Below, piece after piece: positions 38,150 to 48,383 of a stretch of 64,000 nt of DNA. The DNA comes from an uncultured Saprospiraceae bacterium (GTDB taxonomy: Bacteria; Bacteroidota; Bacteroidia; Chitinophagales; Saprospiraceae): NCBI GenBank assembly GCA_938015435.1, contig CALLPN010000010.1:94334-158333 (forward strand), given 5' to 3'. The notes beneath the pieces are model-generated. The model saw nothing but the letters and a program-made list of their open reading frames with translations, was not told the origin of the DNA and did no database searches. Position numbers and translations under genes: made by a program. The first letter of the stretch is position 1; each line of letters opens with the position of its first letter.

Positions 38150-38475
38150 AATTAGGCTTTTAATCCTAGCTCTATTCCATTCGCATATTTAAACGAGCAC
38201 TTGTGAAGTGCAAAATAGCGCAATGGTATAAAATCACATAAGAATATAGCTTTCTAAGCTACATTAAGCCAGTTCAACGAAAGTTGAGCTGGCTTTTTTG
38301 ATTGCATTGTTTAGTTCTGTAGAATCAAGATGAAAGTCTTGCGAAGTGCGACGCCTGGCAATGAATAAATATAGTGCTAACCCACAAGGTTTGATCCCAA
38401 TTGCTTTATTGAGTATGGTTAAACTATCTTAAATTTATAGCGTCTTACAAAGGACGCCACCGAAAACCCAACACC
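38150..38475. other. Intergenic region between groEL and the sulfatase gene
   Basis: It holds a small palindrome GCACTT-GTG-AAGTGC (38197-38211) preceded by AAACGAGC, resembling the 22.7-kb repeat, and the groEL terminator at 38266-38299. The remaining 175 bp show nothing recognisable. Confidence 0.55.
38266..38299 (+). terminator. Rho-independent terminator after groEL
   Basis: A 13-bp stem (38266-38278 with 38283-38295, one G-U pair) closes a GAAA tetraloop and is followed by a T-run. Confidence 0.85.
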
Positions 38476-40076
38476 ATGAAATTGATTTTAGCGATTCTGA
38501 TTACAAGCTTAAGCTTATCAATAGCCCATTCCCAAACCGATCCATCACAACCCAATATACTACTCATCATAGCCGATGACCTTGGCGTAGATCGCACACC
38601 TGGATATCATACCGGAGGAATGCTACCTACCACACCGACTTTAGACAGCCTTAGAGCAACAGGTATTACGTTTGAAAACGTATGGTCCACACCTAAGTGT
38701 ACCCTACAAGAGGTGCCATAATGAGCGGTAAGTATGGTGTCAAAACCGGAGTAACAGGAACCCCTGGAAATCTAGATCTCAATCATCAATCTATCTTTAA
38801 GGCCATAGAAGAAAATACAGATAATGCATATGCTGATGCGGTGATTGGCAAATGGCATTTATCAAGTCCTGTAGTAGCCGACCATCCTTATCAGCATGGT
38901 GCAGATTATTACGTTGGCTTTCTGAATGCTGGTGTAGACGATTATTATGCTTGGCAAAAAACTGAAGATGGAGTGACTTCACTATCTACGGAGTACACTA
39001 CTTCTGTACTTACCGATAGAGCTAGAGATTGGAGAGCTGAGCAAACCGATAAGCCGTGGCTCCTTTGGTGGTCTCATGCCGCACCACACACTCCATTTCA
39101 TACGCCTCCTGCAGAGATGTACTCGATAAACAATACGAATAACAACGTCAGGAAATACATTGCAATGATAGAGTCCATTGATTTTGCGATCAATAAATTA
39201 CTGCTTTCAATCCCTGACGAAGTAGAAGAAAATACAATCATAATTTTCGTCGGAGATAACGGAACGCCTGGTGCCGTATTACAGGATTATCCTGATGGTC
39301 ATGGAAAAAGCACATTATACCAAGGAGGGGTAAGAGTACCTCTAATTATATCTGGCGCGGGAGTCACAAGATCCGCAGAAAGAGAATCGTCATTGATACA
39401 AGTGACAGATCTGTACGCTACTATATTACAAGCAACTGGATCGACACTTTCTGGAGGCATCAATAACAGCTTAGCTTTTAATCATATGTTCAAGGGCGAA
39501 GATGGTCCATCGCGAGATTACAACTATGTGGACTTTTTAAGTCAAGGTGAAGGTGGTCATGCGATCAGGGATGATAGATATAAGCTGATCGAGTTTGCAG
39601 ATGGCAACCAAGAATTCTATGATTTACAGACCGATTCATTAGAATTCAATGATTTACTGTTGACTGGTCTAACCGCTGATCAGCAATCGATAAAAGAAGA
39701 TTTTGAATTAGAAGCTTCTAACATCAGAGACAGTTGGTCTTGTAGAGATTATATCAAGAATGGTGATGAAGAAGGAATAGACTGCGGAGGAAGCCATTGC
39801 GCCGAATGCTCTGTGAATACTACCGATCCATTATTGATCGCTTCCAAATTTGATATCTATCCTAATCCAGTATTAGATCAGCTGTTTATATCCTCTAAGG
39901 GTGACGAAGCAATTACTCATATCACCTTTACAGATCTTAATGGGAAAGTAATAGAAACAGAAATTGTAGATGGCAAATCCAAAGTACTGGATACATCCAA
40001 ATTAGAATCTAGCATATACATACTGAACATCTTCACGGAGACTTCAACGTATGTACAACGAATTATAAAGATTTAA
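38476..40076 (+). pseudogene. Secreted type I sulfatase with T9SS tail, frameshifted at the catalytic motif
   Basis: Two overlapping frames (38476-38721 and 38697-40076) make one sulfatase. The first has a signal peptide, the metal-binding ADDLGVD, and reads WSTPKCT before shifting to LQEVP-stop. The second begins YPTRGAIMSGKYG. One missing C in the CCC run at 38702-38704 would restore CTPTRG, the Cys-x-Pro-x-Arg site where Cys becomes formylglycine. The other motifs (IGKWHL, SHAAPHTPFH, VGDNGTPG) are intact. A Cys-rich NGDEEGIDCGG segment and a T9SS domain (IYPNPVLDQLFISS, ending YVQRIIKI) end it. Restored, it would have about 533 residues. The rest of the gene is undamaged, so the lesion is recent or a sequencing error. 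Confidence 0.85.
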
Positions 40077-40314
40077 ACGCTTGTGAGAATTAATATCAGT
40101 TCGATTAAAAATTAATTAGATAAATCTGTCCACGAATTATTCGAAATGACACAAATTATAAATTAGATGAATGACAATTAAACCAATAGGTCAGGAATCG
40201 AGTTTCCCTAATTGAACTAAAAAAGCGAAAAAGTTACTAATAGATTGGAATAATTTGTTTCTGAGCCTTCCTACTTGGTTAAATCCGATTCATTCGTGGA
40301 CAAAATCGGCCTAT

Positions 40315-40337
40315 AAATTGAAAACCGAATTCAATTT
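40315..40337. repeat. Short inverted repeat near the sdaA stop
   Basis: AAATTGAA (40315-40322) pairs with TTCAATTT (40330-40337), just beyond the sdaA stop on the minus strand. There is no U-run, so it is a weak candidate terminator only. Confidence 0.3.
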
Positions 40338-40338
40338 A

Positions 40339-41745
40339 TTAACAATTCGCCATTACTAATGGAAGATTAAACGCCAATCCACCTTCTGAAGTTTCTTTGT
40401 ATTTACCGTTCATATCTTGAGCGGTATCCCACATAGTCTTGATGACTGTATCTAGAGTTACTATGGCTGAACTAGGATCACCAGTAAGCGCTAAGTTACT
40501 TGCAGTGATGGCTTTCATGGCGCCCATGGCATTACGCTCGATACATGGGATCTGTACTAATCCACCGATAGGATCACAAGTCAATCCAAGATGATGCTCC
40601 ATTGCAATCTCTGCGGCCATCATCACTTGCTCTGGAGTCCCTCCTAGGACTTCCGTCAACCCAGCAGCGGCCATAGCAGACGACACGCCTATTTCGGCTT
40701 GACAGCCACCTACAGCGGCAGATATGGTAGCATTCTTTTTAAACAAGCAACCGATCTCTCCAGCAGTCAACATAAATCTTCTTCCCATCTCTAATCCTTC
40801 GTAATCACAAAAGAAAAAGAAGTAAAGAAGAACGGCTGGTATCACACCCGCTGCTCCATTAGTAGGAGACGTTACTACCCTGCTTAGAGACGCATTTTCT
40901 TCATTGACCGCTAAAGCAAAACAGCTCACCCACTTATTGATGGAATTGAAATCTTTGGGTGAAGCCTTCACCGCGTCGATCCATTCATTGAGCGTATTAT
41001 ACTCCACATTATCGGTAAGCTTTTTACTCAAGGCACTGGCTCTTCTTTTGACTTCAAGTCCACCAGGTAATATACCTTCCGTAGTACATCCTCGATAGAC
41101 GCACTCTAGCATGGTAGACAATAGATCATCAATCTTCTCATGGATCATTTCTGCATTCCCAAAGTACATCTCATTTAGAATAACTACATCCGAAACGGAG
41201 CCTTTAATAGTATTGCAATGACTCTGAAGATCTTTACCTGAGTTGATCGGATAAGGCAATTGTATACCGCCATTAGAACTGTTCATCTCGACCAATTCTC
41301 TTTCGATAAAGCCACCACCCACCGAGGCATACATCTCATCCAACACTTTCTTACCTTGATAGTAAGCTCTATAAATCAACGTATTAGGATGCCTGATGTG
41401 ATTCTTATCTTCAAATACAACATCTTGACTAGAAATGAATATAATCTCTTGATTATGGATACGAAGGATGCTACTATCTACGATAGACTTCTCTATAGAT
41501 CCAATTTCGTTAGGATCAATAGTAATAGGATCATAGCCCGCCAAACCTAGCATGACTGCGAGATCTGTGGCGTGCCCTTTTCCTGTCTTGGACAATGAAC
41601 CAAACAAGTGTATTTGCACCTTATCAAAATTGATATCTACCAATTTTTCGGCAAAATCTTGTGAGGCCTTCCATGGACCTAAGGTATGCGAACTGGATGG
41701 TCCAATACCTATCTTGAATATATCAAAAATGCTTATGGCTTCCAT
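40339..41745 (-). CDS. sdaA: L-serine ammonia-lyase (single-chain, iron-sulfur type)
   Basis: The 468-residue product combines the SDH beta domain and the alpha (catalytic) domain. The N-terminal part has IFDIFKIGIGPSSSHTLGPW (split at 20). The catalytic part has TSPTNGAAGVIPAVLLYF, GEIGCLFKKNATISAAVGGC, EIGVSSAMAAAGL and GLTCDPIGGLVQIPCIERN, whose cysteines bind the [4Fe-4S] cluster. It deaminates L-serine to pyruvate and ammonia. The single-chain form is the usual one in Bacteroidota. It is transcribed downstream of a TerB-like gene with a 49-bp gap. Confidence 0.95.
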   Translation of the reverse strand: MEAISIFDIFKIGIGPSSSHTLGPWKASQDFAEKLVDINFDKVQIHLFGSLSKTGKGHATDLAVMLGLAGYDPITIDPNEIGSIEKSIVDSSILRIHNQEIIFISSQDVVFEDKNHIRHPNTLIYRAYYQGKKVLDEMYASVGGGFIERELVEMNSSNGGIQLPYPINSGKDLQSHCNTIKGSVSDVVILNEMYFGNAEMIHEKIDDLLSTMLECVYRGCTTEGILPGGLEVKRRASALSKKLTDNVEYNTLNEWIDAVKASPKDFNSINKWVSCFALAVNEENASLSRVVTSPTNGAAGVIPAVLLYFFFFCDYEGLEMGRRFMLTAGEIGCLFKKNATISAAVGGCQAEIGVSSAMAAAGLTEVLGGTPEQVMMAAEIAMEHHLGLTCDPIGGLVQIPCIERNAMGAMKAITASNLALTGDPSSAIVTLDTVIKTMWDTAQDMNGKYKETSEGGLAFNLPLVMANC

Positions 41746-41794
41746 CAGACAGACCTATATTGAATATGTAAATAGAATTCTTTGCGATTCCCTT

Positions 41795-42280
41795 TTAGGC
41801 CTCTTCGTCTTCTACTGGCATCTCGATTGGAGTCAACATAGGAAGACTGATCCACTTCTCTTCTTCTGGTCCTACAGAAAAGAATCCTAAGAATCCTCCT
41901 GATGACTTCGCTACGTGCTTAGCAAAAGATGTATAACTCTTATAAATTGTAGCGCCAAGCTCTTGTGGCAATTTAGCTAGTATAGGATTAAGCTTAGCGA
42001 GTTTATCGCTGATCTCACCCATACGCATAGTTACCGCACTAGAGGTTACATGTGTGTAATGATCCAACCTTTCTGTAAAGTCAGATCCTACATCCTTGTA
42101 AAAATCATTTAAATGCTCTGGTAAAGCGTAAGATCTGATATTAGTGATCTTAGTTGCCCAATCTAGCTCCGTTTTCTCTACATCTCCATCAGCTCCTGCA
42201 ATCAAGAGTGTTATCAAAGATATGGCATCAGTTAACGACTTGTATTCTTCGTCATTAAGCACTTTAAAATGTTCTGTCAT
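41795..42280 (-). CDS. TerB-like helical protein
   Basis: The 161-residue product is mostly helical. Its segment LITLLIAGADGDVEKTELDW (about 22-41) matches the first part of the TerB/DjlA-type domain, whose pattern is ADGxVxxxEl. There is no signal peptide. The C-terminus (LGFFSVGPEEEKWISLPML) is acidic. TerB-like domains occur in stress and membrane-associated complexes and may bind metal, but no ter operon is nearby. It lies upstream of sdaA on the same strand. Function is unknown. Confidence 0.6.
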   Translation of the reverse strand: MTEHFKVLNDEEYKSLTDAISLITLLIAGADGDVEKTELDWATKITNIRSYALPEHLNDFYKDVGSDFTERLDHYTHVTSSAVTMRMGEISDKLAKLNPILAKLPQELGATIYKSYTSFAKHVAKSSGGFLGFFSVGPEEEKWISLPMLTPIEMPVEDEEA

Positions 42281-42792
42281 TGTATGTATTGTTTATAGTC
42301 TATTTATGTCTATCACGTTTTATCGCGGACGTTCATAACACTATTCTTTTAAAGTCGACTTGAGCTTTTACCACGGTTATGATCGTCTGTCACAAATGTA
42401 AATGTTTATTTTGAGAGTCAGAGTATGTGAGCACTCGATTATCTGAGTATGCGAGATTGAGAGACTACGAGAATGAGAGATTACGAGATTACGAGATTGA
42501 GAGATTGGGAGATTGAGAGTATCTGGTATGAACCTACCGTTTTAATTCAAGATTCCCAACTAAAATAAGAGCAGCAAGACATAACGTTATCATAATGGCC
42601 AGGTATAATCCCTCTACTTATTGATTGAACCTGATGTAAATGGTTCTGTAGATCAAAAGTGTACCAAAATTGATGAAATTACCTCTCTAAAAAGGGCGCT
42701 CCCCTCTTATTTTGAATTAAAATATTTCTACATTTGCAATAACTCACAACAGATTTTAAGTGAGATTTTTTCAAATTTAAACAAAAATATAA
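42281..42792. other. Non-coding region with GAGATT-type simple repeat
   Basis: From about 42451 to 42520 it holds a purine-rich run of GAGATTGAGAG and GAGATTACGAG units. A -7 element for the following lipoprotein gene is at 42729-42736. I see no gene in this 512-bp stretch. Confidence 0.6.
42729..42736 (+). promoter_or_regulatory. -7 element (TACATTTG) for the small lipoprotein gene
   Basis: This is an exact TAnnTTTG match about 57 bp before the ATG at 42793. A TTTG lies at 42711-42714, closer than the usual -33 spacing. Confidence 0.4.
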
Positions 42793-43137
42793 ATGAATAA
42801 TTTAATGCAACTCTTTTTTGTACTCTTGATGGCATCTGTGATCATAAGCTGTGGAGATGATGAAGATTCGGCTACTTGCTCACAAGCAGATTTTATAGGT
42901 ATCTACACTATTATCGGTGATGATGTTTGTAGTGCAGACTCTACTACATTTGGCCCTGAAGCTTTCTTTCTTGAAGCAGGACCGACTGCGACTACATTGC
43001 TAGAAGATGGTGACGAAGATTTAATTTTAAATATCGTAGGCTGTCAAGCTTCTGATGAATTTGTTACTTATACTATTATAGATAACGAAATGGAAATACA
43101 ACTTGGAACTTGTTCTTGGAGATATACCAAGAACTAA
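42793..43137 (+). CDS. Small lipoprotein, unknown function
   Basis: The 114-residue product has a lipoprotein signal (ALVLLMASVIISC-type, here LLMASVIISC, Cys20). A short acidic beta-rich domain follows with several cysteines (TCSQADFIGIYTI, VCSADS, VGCQASDE, LGTCSWRYTKN) that may form disulfides. The FIGIYTIIG start resembles the LGxW start of small Bacteroidota lipoproteins. It has its own -7 element and a strong terminator, so it is transcribed alone. No function can be assigned. Confidence 0.7.
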   Translation: MNNLMQLFFVLLMASVIISCGDDEDSATCSQADFIGIYTIIGDDVCSADSTTFGPEAFFLEAGPTATTLLEDGDEDLILNIVGCQASDEFVTYTIIDNEMEIQLGTCSWRYTKN

Positions 43138-43186
43138 ACAATATAATAGAATGACTACCCATATATTTTGGTAGTTCTATAGAAGG

Positions 43187-43223
43187 AAAAACGAGCAATA
43201 CATTCAATTATATTGCTCGTTTT
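43187..43223 (+). terminator. Terminator after the small lipoprotein gene
   Basis: AAAACGAGCAATA (43188-43200) pairs perfectly with TATTGCTCGTTTT (43211-43223) across a 10-base loop. The flanking A- and T-runs make it potentially bidirectional. Confidence 0.75.
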
Positions 43224-43266
43224 CATTTGAAACACCACCCTAAAGCCAAAATAAAAACATAAGGTC

Positions 43267-43309
43267 CTTGTCACTTCAGTGGCAAGCGAACCACTCGTTA
43301 CGCAGTAAC
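43267..43309 (-). repeat. Two adjacent palindromes related to the 22.7-kb element
   Basis: CTTGTCACT/AGTGGCAAG (43267-43275 and 43278-43286) and GTTAC-GCA-GTAAC (43297-43309) lie side by side. Read on the minus strand the order GTGTTACTGCGTAACGAG then GCTTGCCAC resembles the element repeated at 22661-22802. Confidence 0.45.
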
Positions 43310-43706
43310 ACCCTATAACGTATAAACTATATCTGGCATGCCTGACCGCGATGAAGCTAAGTTATGCAATAGATATCATCTTAGTTACAAAGCAGATTGG
43401 TACTGCATGTTGCATGACATAATTATAGGGTGTTATGATCTCGTGTTCCTTATTTTTCCATTTATTTTAGATATTCTGGATCTATACTCATATACCCATA
43501 ATTGTAAGATGTTCTTTATCATGAGGATAGTACAGAAAGTAATCTCCCACAATCTCATCCTCCCACAATCCATTTCCACTTCCCAAACACTCCCAACTGA
43601 GACTGAACACTAAGACTGAACACTGCCAACTGAAGACTGACCCCTCCCCCAAACCACTAATATAAAAAACACCCATATAATCTTTCTCAATACGTTTTCA
43701 AAACAA

Positions 43707-43714
43707 TACCTTTG
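43707..43714 (+). promoter_or_regulatory. -7 element (TACCTTTG) for mutS
   Basis: This is an exact TAnnTTTG match 26 bp upstream of the mutS TTG start. Confidence 0.5.
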
Positions 43715-43740
43715 AACACTATACCAGAGGATAACACACA

Positions 43741-46392
43741 TTGGCCAAATCAACCACCAAAGACCCGAAAAAGGCAAAGAAAGTCACACCCCTAATGCAG
43801 CAATACTTTGCTTTGAAAGCTCAGTATCCTGATGCTATACTTCTATTTAGAGTTGGCGATTTCTATGAGACCTTTGGTGAAGATGCCGAGAAAGCTTCTC
43901 GGATACTAAACATCATCTTGACGAGCCGTAACAATGGCGGATCAGATATTCCTTTAGCAGGATTTCCTTACCACTCCTTAGACACCTATCTACCGAAGCT
44001 CGTACGTGCTGGATATCGGGTTGCTATCTGCGAGCAACTAGAAAAGCCTTCCAAAGAAAAGAAGATCGTAAAACGGGGGGTCACCAATGTAGTCACTCCT
44101 GGAGTAACGATAGATGATACGATACTTAATCGCAACAGCAACAATTACTTATGTGCGCTACACATTGCAGATAAGAAAACCTGGGGAATCGCTTTTGTAG
44201 ATATCTCTACTGGAGAATTTCTATTGAGCCAAGGCACACCTTCTGAGATCGAAAAACTAATCCATGGATTTAATCCGTCAGAGATTATTTACGCTAAGTC
44301 TCATAAAACTTTGTTTGATAAAACATTTGGAAGTGGGTTTTATACCTTCAATCTAGACGAATGGGTATTTAGTGAGGATCATGGTCGAGAGCAATTACTC
44401 GAACATTTCAATGTCAAGAATCTAAAAGGCTATGGCGTAGATCAGCATACCGTTGGACAAGTAGCAGCCGGAGCGATACTATATTATTTGGGTACTACCC
44501 AAAACGATCATCTACAACATCTTACTGGGATCAGCAGAATACAATCAGAGCAATATGTATGGCTCGATCGATTTACGATCCGTAATCTAGAACTCGTACA
44601 TAGCGTACATGAGACGGGAAAACCATTGATCGACATACTGGACAAGACCATTACTCCTATGGGTGGAAGGCTACTCCGTAGATGGGTAATCCTCCCTCTC
44701 CTATCTGTAGAGAAGATTGGAGCTAGGCATAATATGGTAGACTACTTCTATAGTCAGCCGGATCAGATAGAATCTTTTGAAAGCATATGGAGACGTATGG
44801 GTGATATCGAACGTCTGGTCTCTAAGGTAGCTATGGAAAGGATCAATCCTCGCGAACTGCATCACCTGTTTCAATCGATCAAAGAGATCCCAGACATCAA
44901 GAAGATGCTGCTCGACACGAAGATCACTGAGTTGGTTGATCTATCAGAGATGCTCAATGAATGTGCGGTACTCAGAGATGATATATCAGTAGCATTATCA
45001 GAAGAACCACCAACGCTCATCGGCAAAGGTGGAGCGATCAGAGAAGGATACAACGAAGAGCTAGACGAATATCGCAACATCGTCAAAAACGCGAAATCGA
45101 TCTTACTCAATATCCAACAGCAAGAAGCAGAGAAAACGGGAATCAAGAATCTCAAAATTGGATTCAACAATGTATTTGGCTACTACCTAGAGGTCACCAA
45201 TAAGTATAAAAATGCAGGCCTCGTACCTGATGAATGGGTACGTAAGCAAACCCTTACTGGATCAGAGCGATATATCACCGACGAACTCAAAACTCTAGAA
45301 GTAAAAATCTTAGGCGCTGAGGATAAGATCGGTGGATTAGAAGTCCGACTCTTTGATGAATTGGTCACTAGAGTCGCAGTCTATGTCAGTGAGCTACAGC
45401 AAAATGCGCATATCATAGCTACCGTAGATGCGATCATATCATTTGCCAAAGTAGCGATCAGACAGCAATACTGTAAGCCTCAAGTCAACGATAGCCTCAT
45501 CATCGATATCAAAAATGGTCGTCACCCAGTGATCGAGCAACAGATGAAACTCGATGAGACCTATGTACCTAATGATATCCGACTCGATAGCGATGATACT
45601 CAAGTCATGATGATCACCGGACCCAACATGTCTGGTAAATCTGCCGTTCTTCGTCAGACGGCTTTGATCTGTCTCATGGCGCAGATGGGATCATATGTCC
45701 CTGCCGATACGGCGACGCTTGGTATTTTGGATAAGATATTTACTCGTGTCGGTGCCTCTGACAATATCTCTAGTGGAGAATCTACATTCATGCTAGAGAT
45801 GAATGAGACGGCTAGCATTATGAATAATATCTCTAATCGAAGCCTAATCCTATTAGATGAAATCGGTAGAGGTACTTCGACCTATGATGGAATATCTATC
45901 GCATGGTCACTCGCTGAATATTTACATAATCATAGCGAATCAAAACCTAAGACCTTATTCGCCACTCACTATCACGAACTCAACGAACTCGCAGATAAAT
46001 ATCCTCGGATCAAAAACTATAACGTAGCGACCAAAGAAGTAGGTAACAAAGTGTTCTTTCTGCGTAAATTGGTAGAAGGTGGATGTAATCATAGTTTTGG
46101 TATCCACGTAGCTCAGATGGCAGGGATGCCCAAAAGCATCGTCATCAGAGCCACCGAGATCCTCACTACTCTAGAGCAAAAGTCTATAGAGAGCGATGGC
46201 AAATCATCATTAGATAGCACAGAGACAATGAAAGCCTTATCTACGCAATCATTGCAAATGAGTATTTTCGAAACTGCAGATCCTATGGCTGGGCAGCTCA
46301 AAGAAATGATCAGTGATATGCAATTGAATCAGATGACTCCGATCGAGTGTATGATGAAGTTGCATGAGATGAAGAAAATTTTAGAAGACTAA
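43741..46392 (+). CDS. mutS: DNA mismatch repair protein MutS
   Basis: The 883-residue product starts at TTG 43741; no in-frame ATG gives a better N-terminus. The mismatch-binding domain has FRVGDFYETFGEDA (about 35-48) with the Phe-x-Glu motif. Connector, core and clamp domains follow. The ATPase has Walker A TGPNMSGKS (about 626-634), GESTFMLEM, Walker B LILLDEIGRGTSTYDG and the FATHYHEL motif. A C-terminal helix-turn-helix completes it. It recognises base mismatches and recruits MutL. It appears monocistronic. Confidence 0.97.
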   Translation: MAKSTTKDPKKAKKVTPLMQQYFALKAQYPDAILLFRVGDFYETFGEDAEKASRILNIILTSRNNGGSDIPLAGFPYHSLDTYLPKLVRAGYRVAICEQLEKPSKEKKIVKRGVTNVVTPGVTIDDTILNRNSNNYLCALHIADKKTWGIAFVDISTGEFLLSQGTPSEIEKLIHGFNPSEIIYAKSHKTLFDKTFGSGFYTFNLDEWVFSEDHGREQLLEHFNVKNLKGYGVDQHTVGQVAAGAILYYLGTTQNDHLQHLTGISRIQSEQYVWLDRFTIRNLELVHSVHETGKPLIDILDKTITPMGGRLLRRWVILPLLSVEKIGARHNMVDYFYSQPDQIESFESIWRRMGDIERLVSKVAMERINPRELHHLFQSIKEIPDIKKMLLDTKITELVDLSEMLNECAVLRDDISVALSEEPPTLIGKGGAIREGYNEELDEYRNIVKNAKSILLNIQQQEAEKTGIKNLKIGFNNVFGYYLEVTNKYKNAGLVPDEWVRKQTLTGSERYITDELKTLEVKILGAEDKIGGLEVRLFDELVTRVAVYVSELQQNAHIIATVDAIISFAKVAIRQQYCKPQVNDSLIIDIKNGRHPVIEQQMKLDETYVPNDIRLDSDDTQVMMITGPNMSGKSAVLRQTALICLMAQMGSYVPADTATLGILDKIFTRVGASDNISSGESTFMLEMNETASIMNNISNRSLILLDEIGRGTSTYDGISIAWSLAEYLHNHSESKPKTLFATHYHELNELADKYPRIKNYNVATKEVGNKVFFLRKLVEGGCNHSFGIHVAQMAGMPKSIVIRATEILTTLEQKSIESDGKSSLDSTETMKALSTQSLQMSIFETADPMAGQLKEMISDMQLNQMTPIECMMKLHEMKKILED

Positions 46393-46806
46393 TAAGCCTA
46401 ATACATGTTACCTTAGAAATAGTGTTTATCTTCAAATGTAATGCGAGGTACAGCACTAGGTTCTTATTAAAAAGGTACAGTTAAAAGTGCTTCCAGCATT
46501 CTTTGATTAACTTGAAACATACTCGTTTCTGTACAAAAAATATACTTAGACCACATTCGGCAGAAAAAATAAACTACATCTATTATTTCCAATAAACTGT
46601 TTTGAAACATTCAACTAATTCTTACTCTGACAACCAACTATATTCACAAATCCTTCTTATTGAATATTCCGCCAAAGACCAAATACTGAAAAAACAATAT
46701 GTCAGAAACCTAAAAAAACAAAACAAATATTATATATTGAAATTAAATTGAATGCCAACTCCAACTTTTCTAGAAGCGTATTATAGATAACAATAAAACC
46801 AATTCC
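46393..46806. other. AT-rich non-coding leader of the peptidase island
   Basis: This 414-bp AT-rich stretch lies between mutS and the astacin gene. I see no gene, strong stem or exact TAnnTTTG element close to the astacin start. Confidence 0.5.
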
Positions 46807-47661
46807 ATGAAAAACTATTTGTACTTATTCATACTTAGTTTACTCTTTTTCTCAAAGTGCACTTGTAATCAACCACATCGAGACATATCTGAAAACGTAA
46901 AAACAGAAAAGACGTTGGGATTGACTAAAAATAATAGTTACGCTGAAAGTAACTTAAATCTAGAGAGTACCACTTCTTTCAAATCAACGAAAGTTCAATT
47001 TGGAGATAGCTTAAAAGAATACAATCTCAATACTTTAGACGACTACTTAATGTTTGAAGGAGATATAATTATTGGAAAAAAAGGTTTTCTATCTGATGCT
47101 ATAAAAATAGGACAAGCCAATAAATGGGCTGGCGGTATCATACCTTACGAAATTGAAAAAGATCATCCACTTGAATCTCTAATACATGAGGCAGCCTTTA
47201 AAATATCCAATTTAACTAATTTATCTATTCAAAAAAGGAGAAATGAAGAAGACTACGTTCTTGTCCAAAACAGAACAGGATGCGGATCATTCGTAGGCAA
47301 GCTTGGGGGGCAACAAATCATCCAAATTGGAGATTGCTCTATAGGTACTATTCAACACGAATTTCTTCACACCGCAGGAATGTATCACGAACAATCCAGA
47401 AAAGATCGTGACCAATATATAGAAATCATTAAAGAAAATATCAACCCTCTATACCTTCACAACTTCGAAATGAAGTTCGACTCTTACTCTGTTTGTCCGT
47501 ATGACTTTGGATCAATAATGCATTATGACCCATATGCCTTCACTAAAAACAAAAAAGCTACTATCGTCACTAAAATGGCAATTCCAAGTGACATAGTAAT
47601 GGGCCAGAGAAAAGCGTTGTCTGATTGTGACATACAGGCAATCAACAATGCTTATAAGTAA
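46807..47661 (+). CDS. Astacin-like (M12A) zinc metalloprotease lipoprotein
   Basis: The 284-residue product has a lipoprotein signal ending LFFSKC (Cys18). A pro-region of about 85 residues precedes a compact astacin domain. The zinc site is H184-E185-F-L-H188-T-A-G-M-Y-H194-E (HExxHxxGxxHE). The Met-turn is S-I-M238-H-Y240, the tyrosine being the fifth ligand in many astacins. NRTGCGSFVGKLGGQQ and the Cys pairs are as in astacins. The enzyme is probably anchored at a membrane facing the periplasm or outside. It is the first of three AT-rich exported genes on this strand, with an M23 peptidase 101 bp downstream. Confidence 0.9.
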   Translation: MKNYLYLFILSLLFFSKCTCNQPHRDISENVKTEKTLGLTKNNSYAESNLNLESTTSFKSTKVQFGDSLKEYNLNTLDDYLMFEGDIIIGKKGFLSDAIKIGQANKWAGGIIPYEIEKDHPLESLIHEAAFKISNLTNLSIQKRRNEEDYVLVQNRTGCGSFVGKLGGQQIIQIGDCSIGTIQHEFLHTAGMYHEQSRKDRDQYIEIIKENINPLYLHNFEMKFDSYSVCPYDFGSIMHYDPYAFTKNKKATIVTKMAIPSDIVMGQRKALSDCDIQAINNAYK

Positions 47662-47762
47662 AAACTAGACTACTTTACTTACATTTTAAATTAAAATAGT
47701 TCCAAAATCAACTCAACAACAAGAGTTTTACACCCTAAAAAATTTCTACAATATTCGTATTC

Positions 47763-48383
47763 ATGTATTCAAAAACAGAAAACAAAGCAAAAAAAAATAT
47801 AGCTATTCTATTCTTTATTTTATTTTCAATCACTCTTTACTCTCAAAAGAAACTATGCGTTCACGACCCTCTAGAAAATATAGAAGTAGCACCGACAAAG
47901 AAAGGGAACCCAAAAATAGGTGGAACTTTTGGCTGTGTCAGAATAGGATCAGTTAAAAAATGCCATCACAAAAAATTCAACAAAGAACATAGAGGACTAG
48001 ATTTAAAGGCGAAGCGAGGAACCAAATTGTTTTCAATACACTCTGGAATTGTCACCAAAAGTATCACAGGCTATACCGATGGAAACAAATACAACAATAG
48101 TAAAGACGCATTGGGGAATTACCTTAAAATAAAATCTAAAATAAATGGGAAAAATGTTACTATCCTGTACGGCCATTTACAAAAAAACATGCTTAGCAAA
48201 GGCGACTCAGTTAAACAAGGTCAACTAATTGGATTGACTGGCATTACTGGAAATGCGTGGAATGTTGATCATCCTCATGTTCACATAAAAGTAGTAGAAA
48301 ATTCTCAAACCATAGATCCTTGCAAATACATCGGCACTTCAATTAATAAAGATGGATCCATAAATAAAACATGTGATGAGTAA
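47763..48383 (+). CDS. M23-family (LytM-type) peptidoglycan peptidase
   Basis: The 206-residue product has an uncleaved or cleavable N-terminal hydrophobic segment (about 11-27, ending LYSQ). A single M23 domain follows. The zinc ligands are H76-x-x-x-D80 (HRGLD) and H172-V-H174 (HPHVH), with the catalytic-site H138 in LYGHLQK. M23 enzymes cut peptidoglycan crossbridges. There is no LysM or SH3 targeting domain, and a Cys/His-rich stretch (CVRIGSVKKCHHKKF) precedes the active site. It overlaps the next gene by 8 bp (ATGAGTAA), so translation is coupled. Confidence 0.9.
   Translation: MYSKTENKAKKNIAILFFILFSITLYSQKKLCVHDPLENIEVAPTKKGNPKIGGTFGCVRIGSVKKCHHKKFNKEHRGLDLKAKRGTKLFSIHSGIVTKSITGYTDGNKYNNSKDALGNYLKIKSKINGKNVTILYGHLQKNMLSKGDSVKQGQLIGLTGITGNAWNVDHPHVHIKVVENSQTIDPCKYIGTSINKDGSINKTCDE

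Larger units (their letters stand above)
43138..43740. other. Intergenic region between the small lipoprotein gene and mutS
   Basis: The 603-bp gap holds the lipoprotein terminator (43187-43223) and a hairpin pair related inversely to the 22.7-kb repeat (43267-43309). It also has a run of GACTGAACACTG-type repeats near 43590-43640 and the mutS -7 element. The 91-residue frame at 43338-43613 has no coding character and is not annotated. Confidence 0.55.

Noticed and set aside
43338..43613. 91-residue plus-strand frame before mutS
   Set aside because: No signal, family resemblance, ribosome site or promoter supports it, and it runs into simple repeats.
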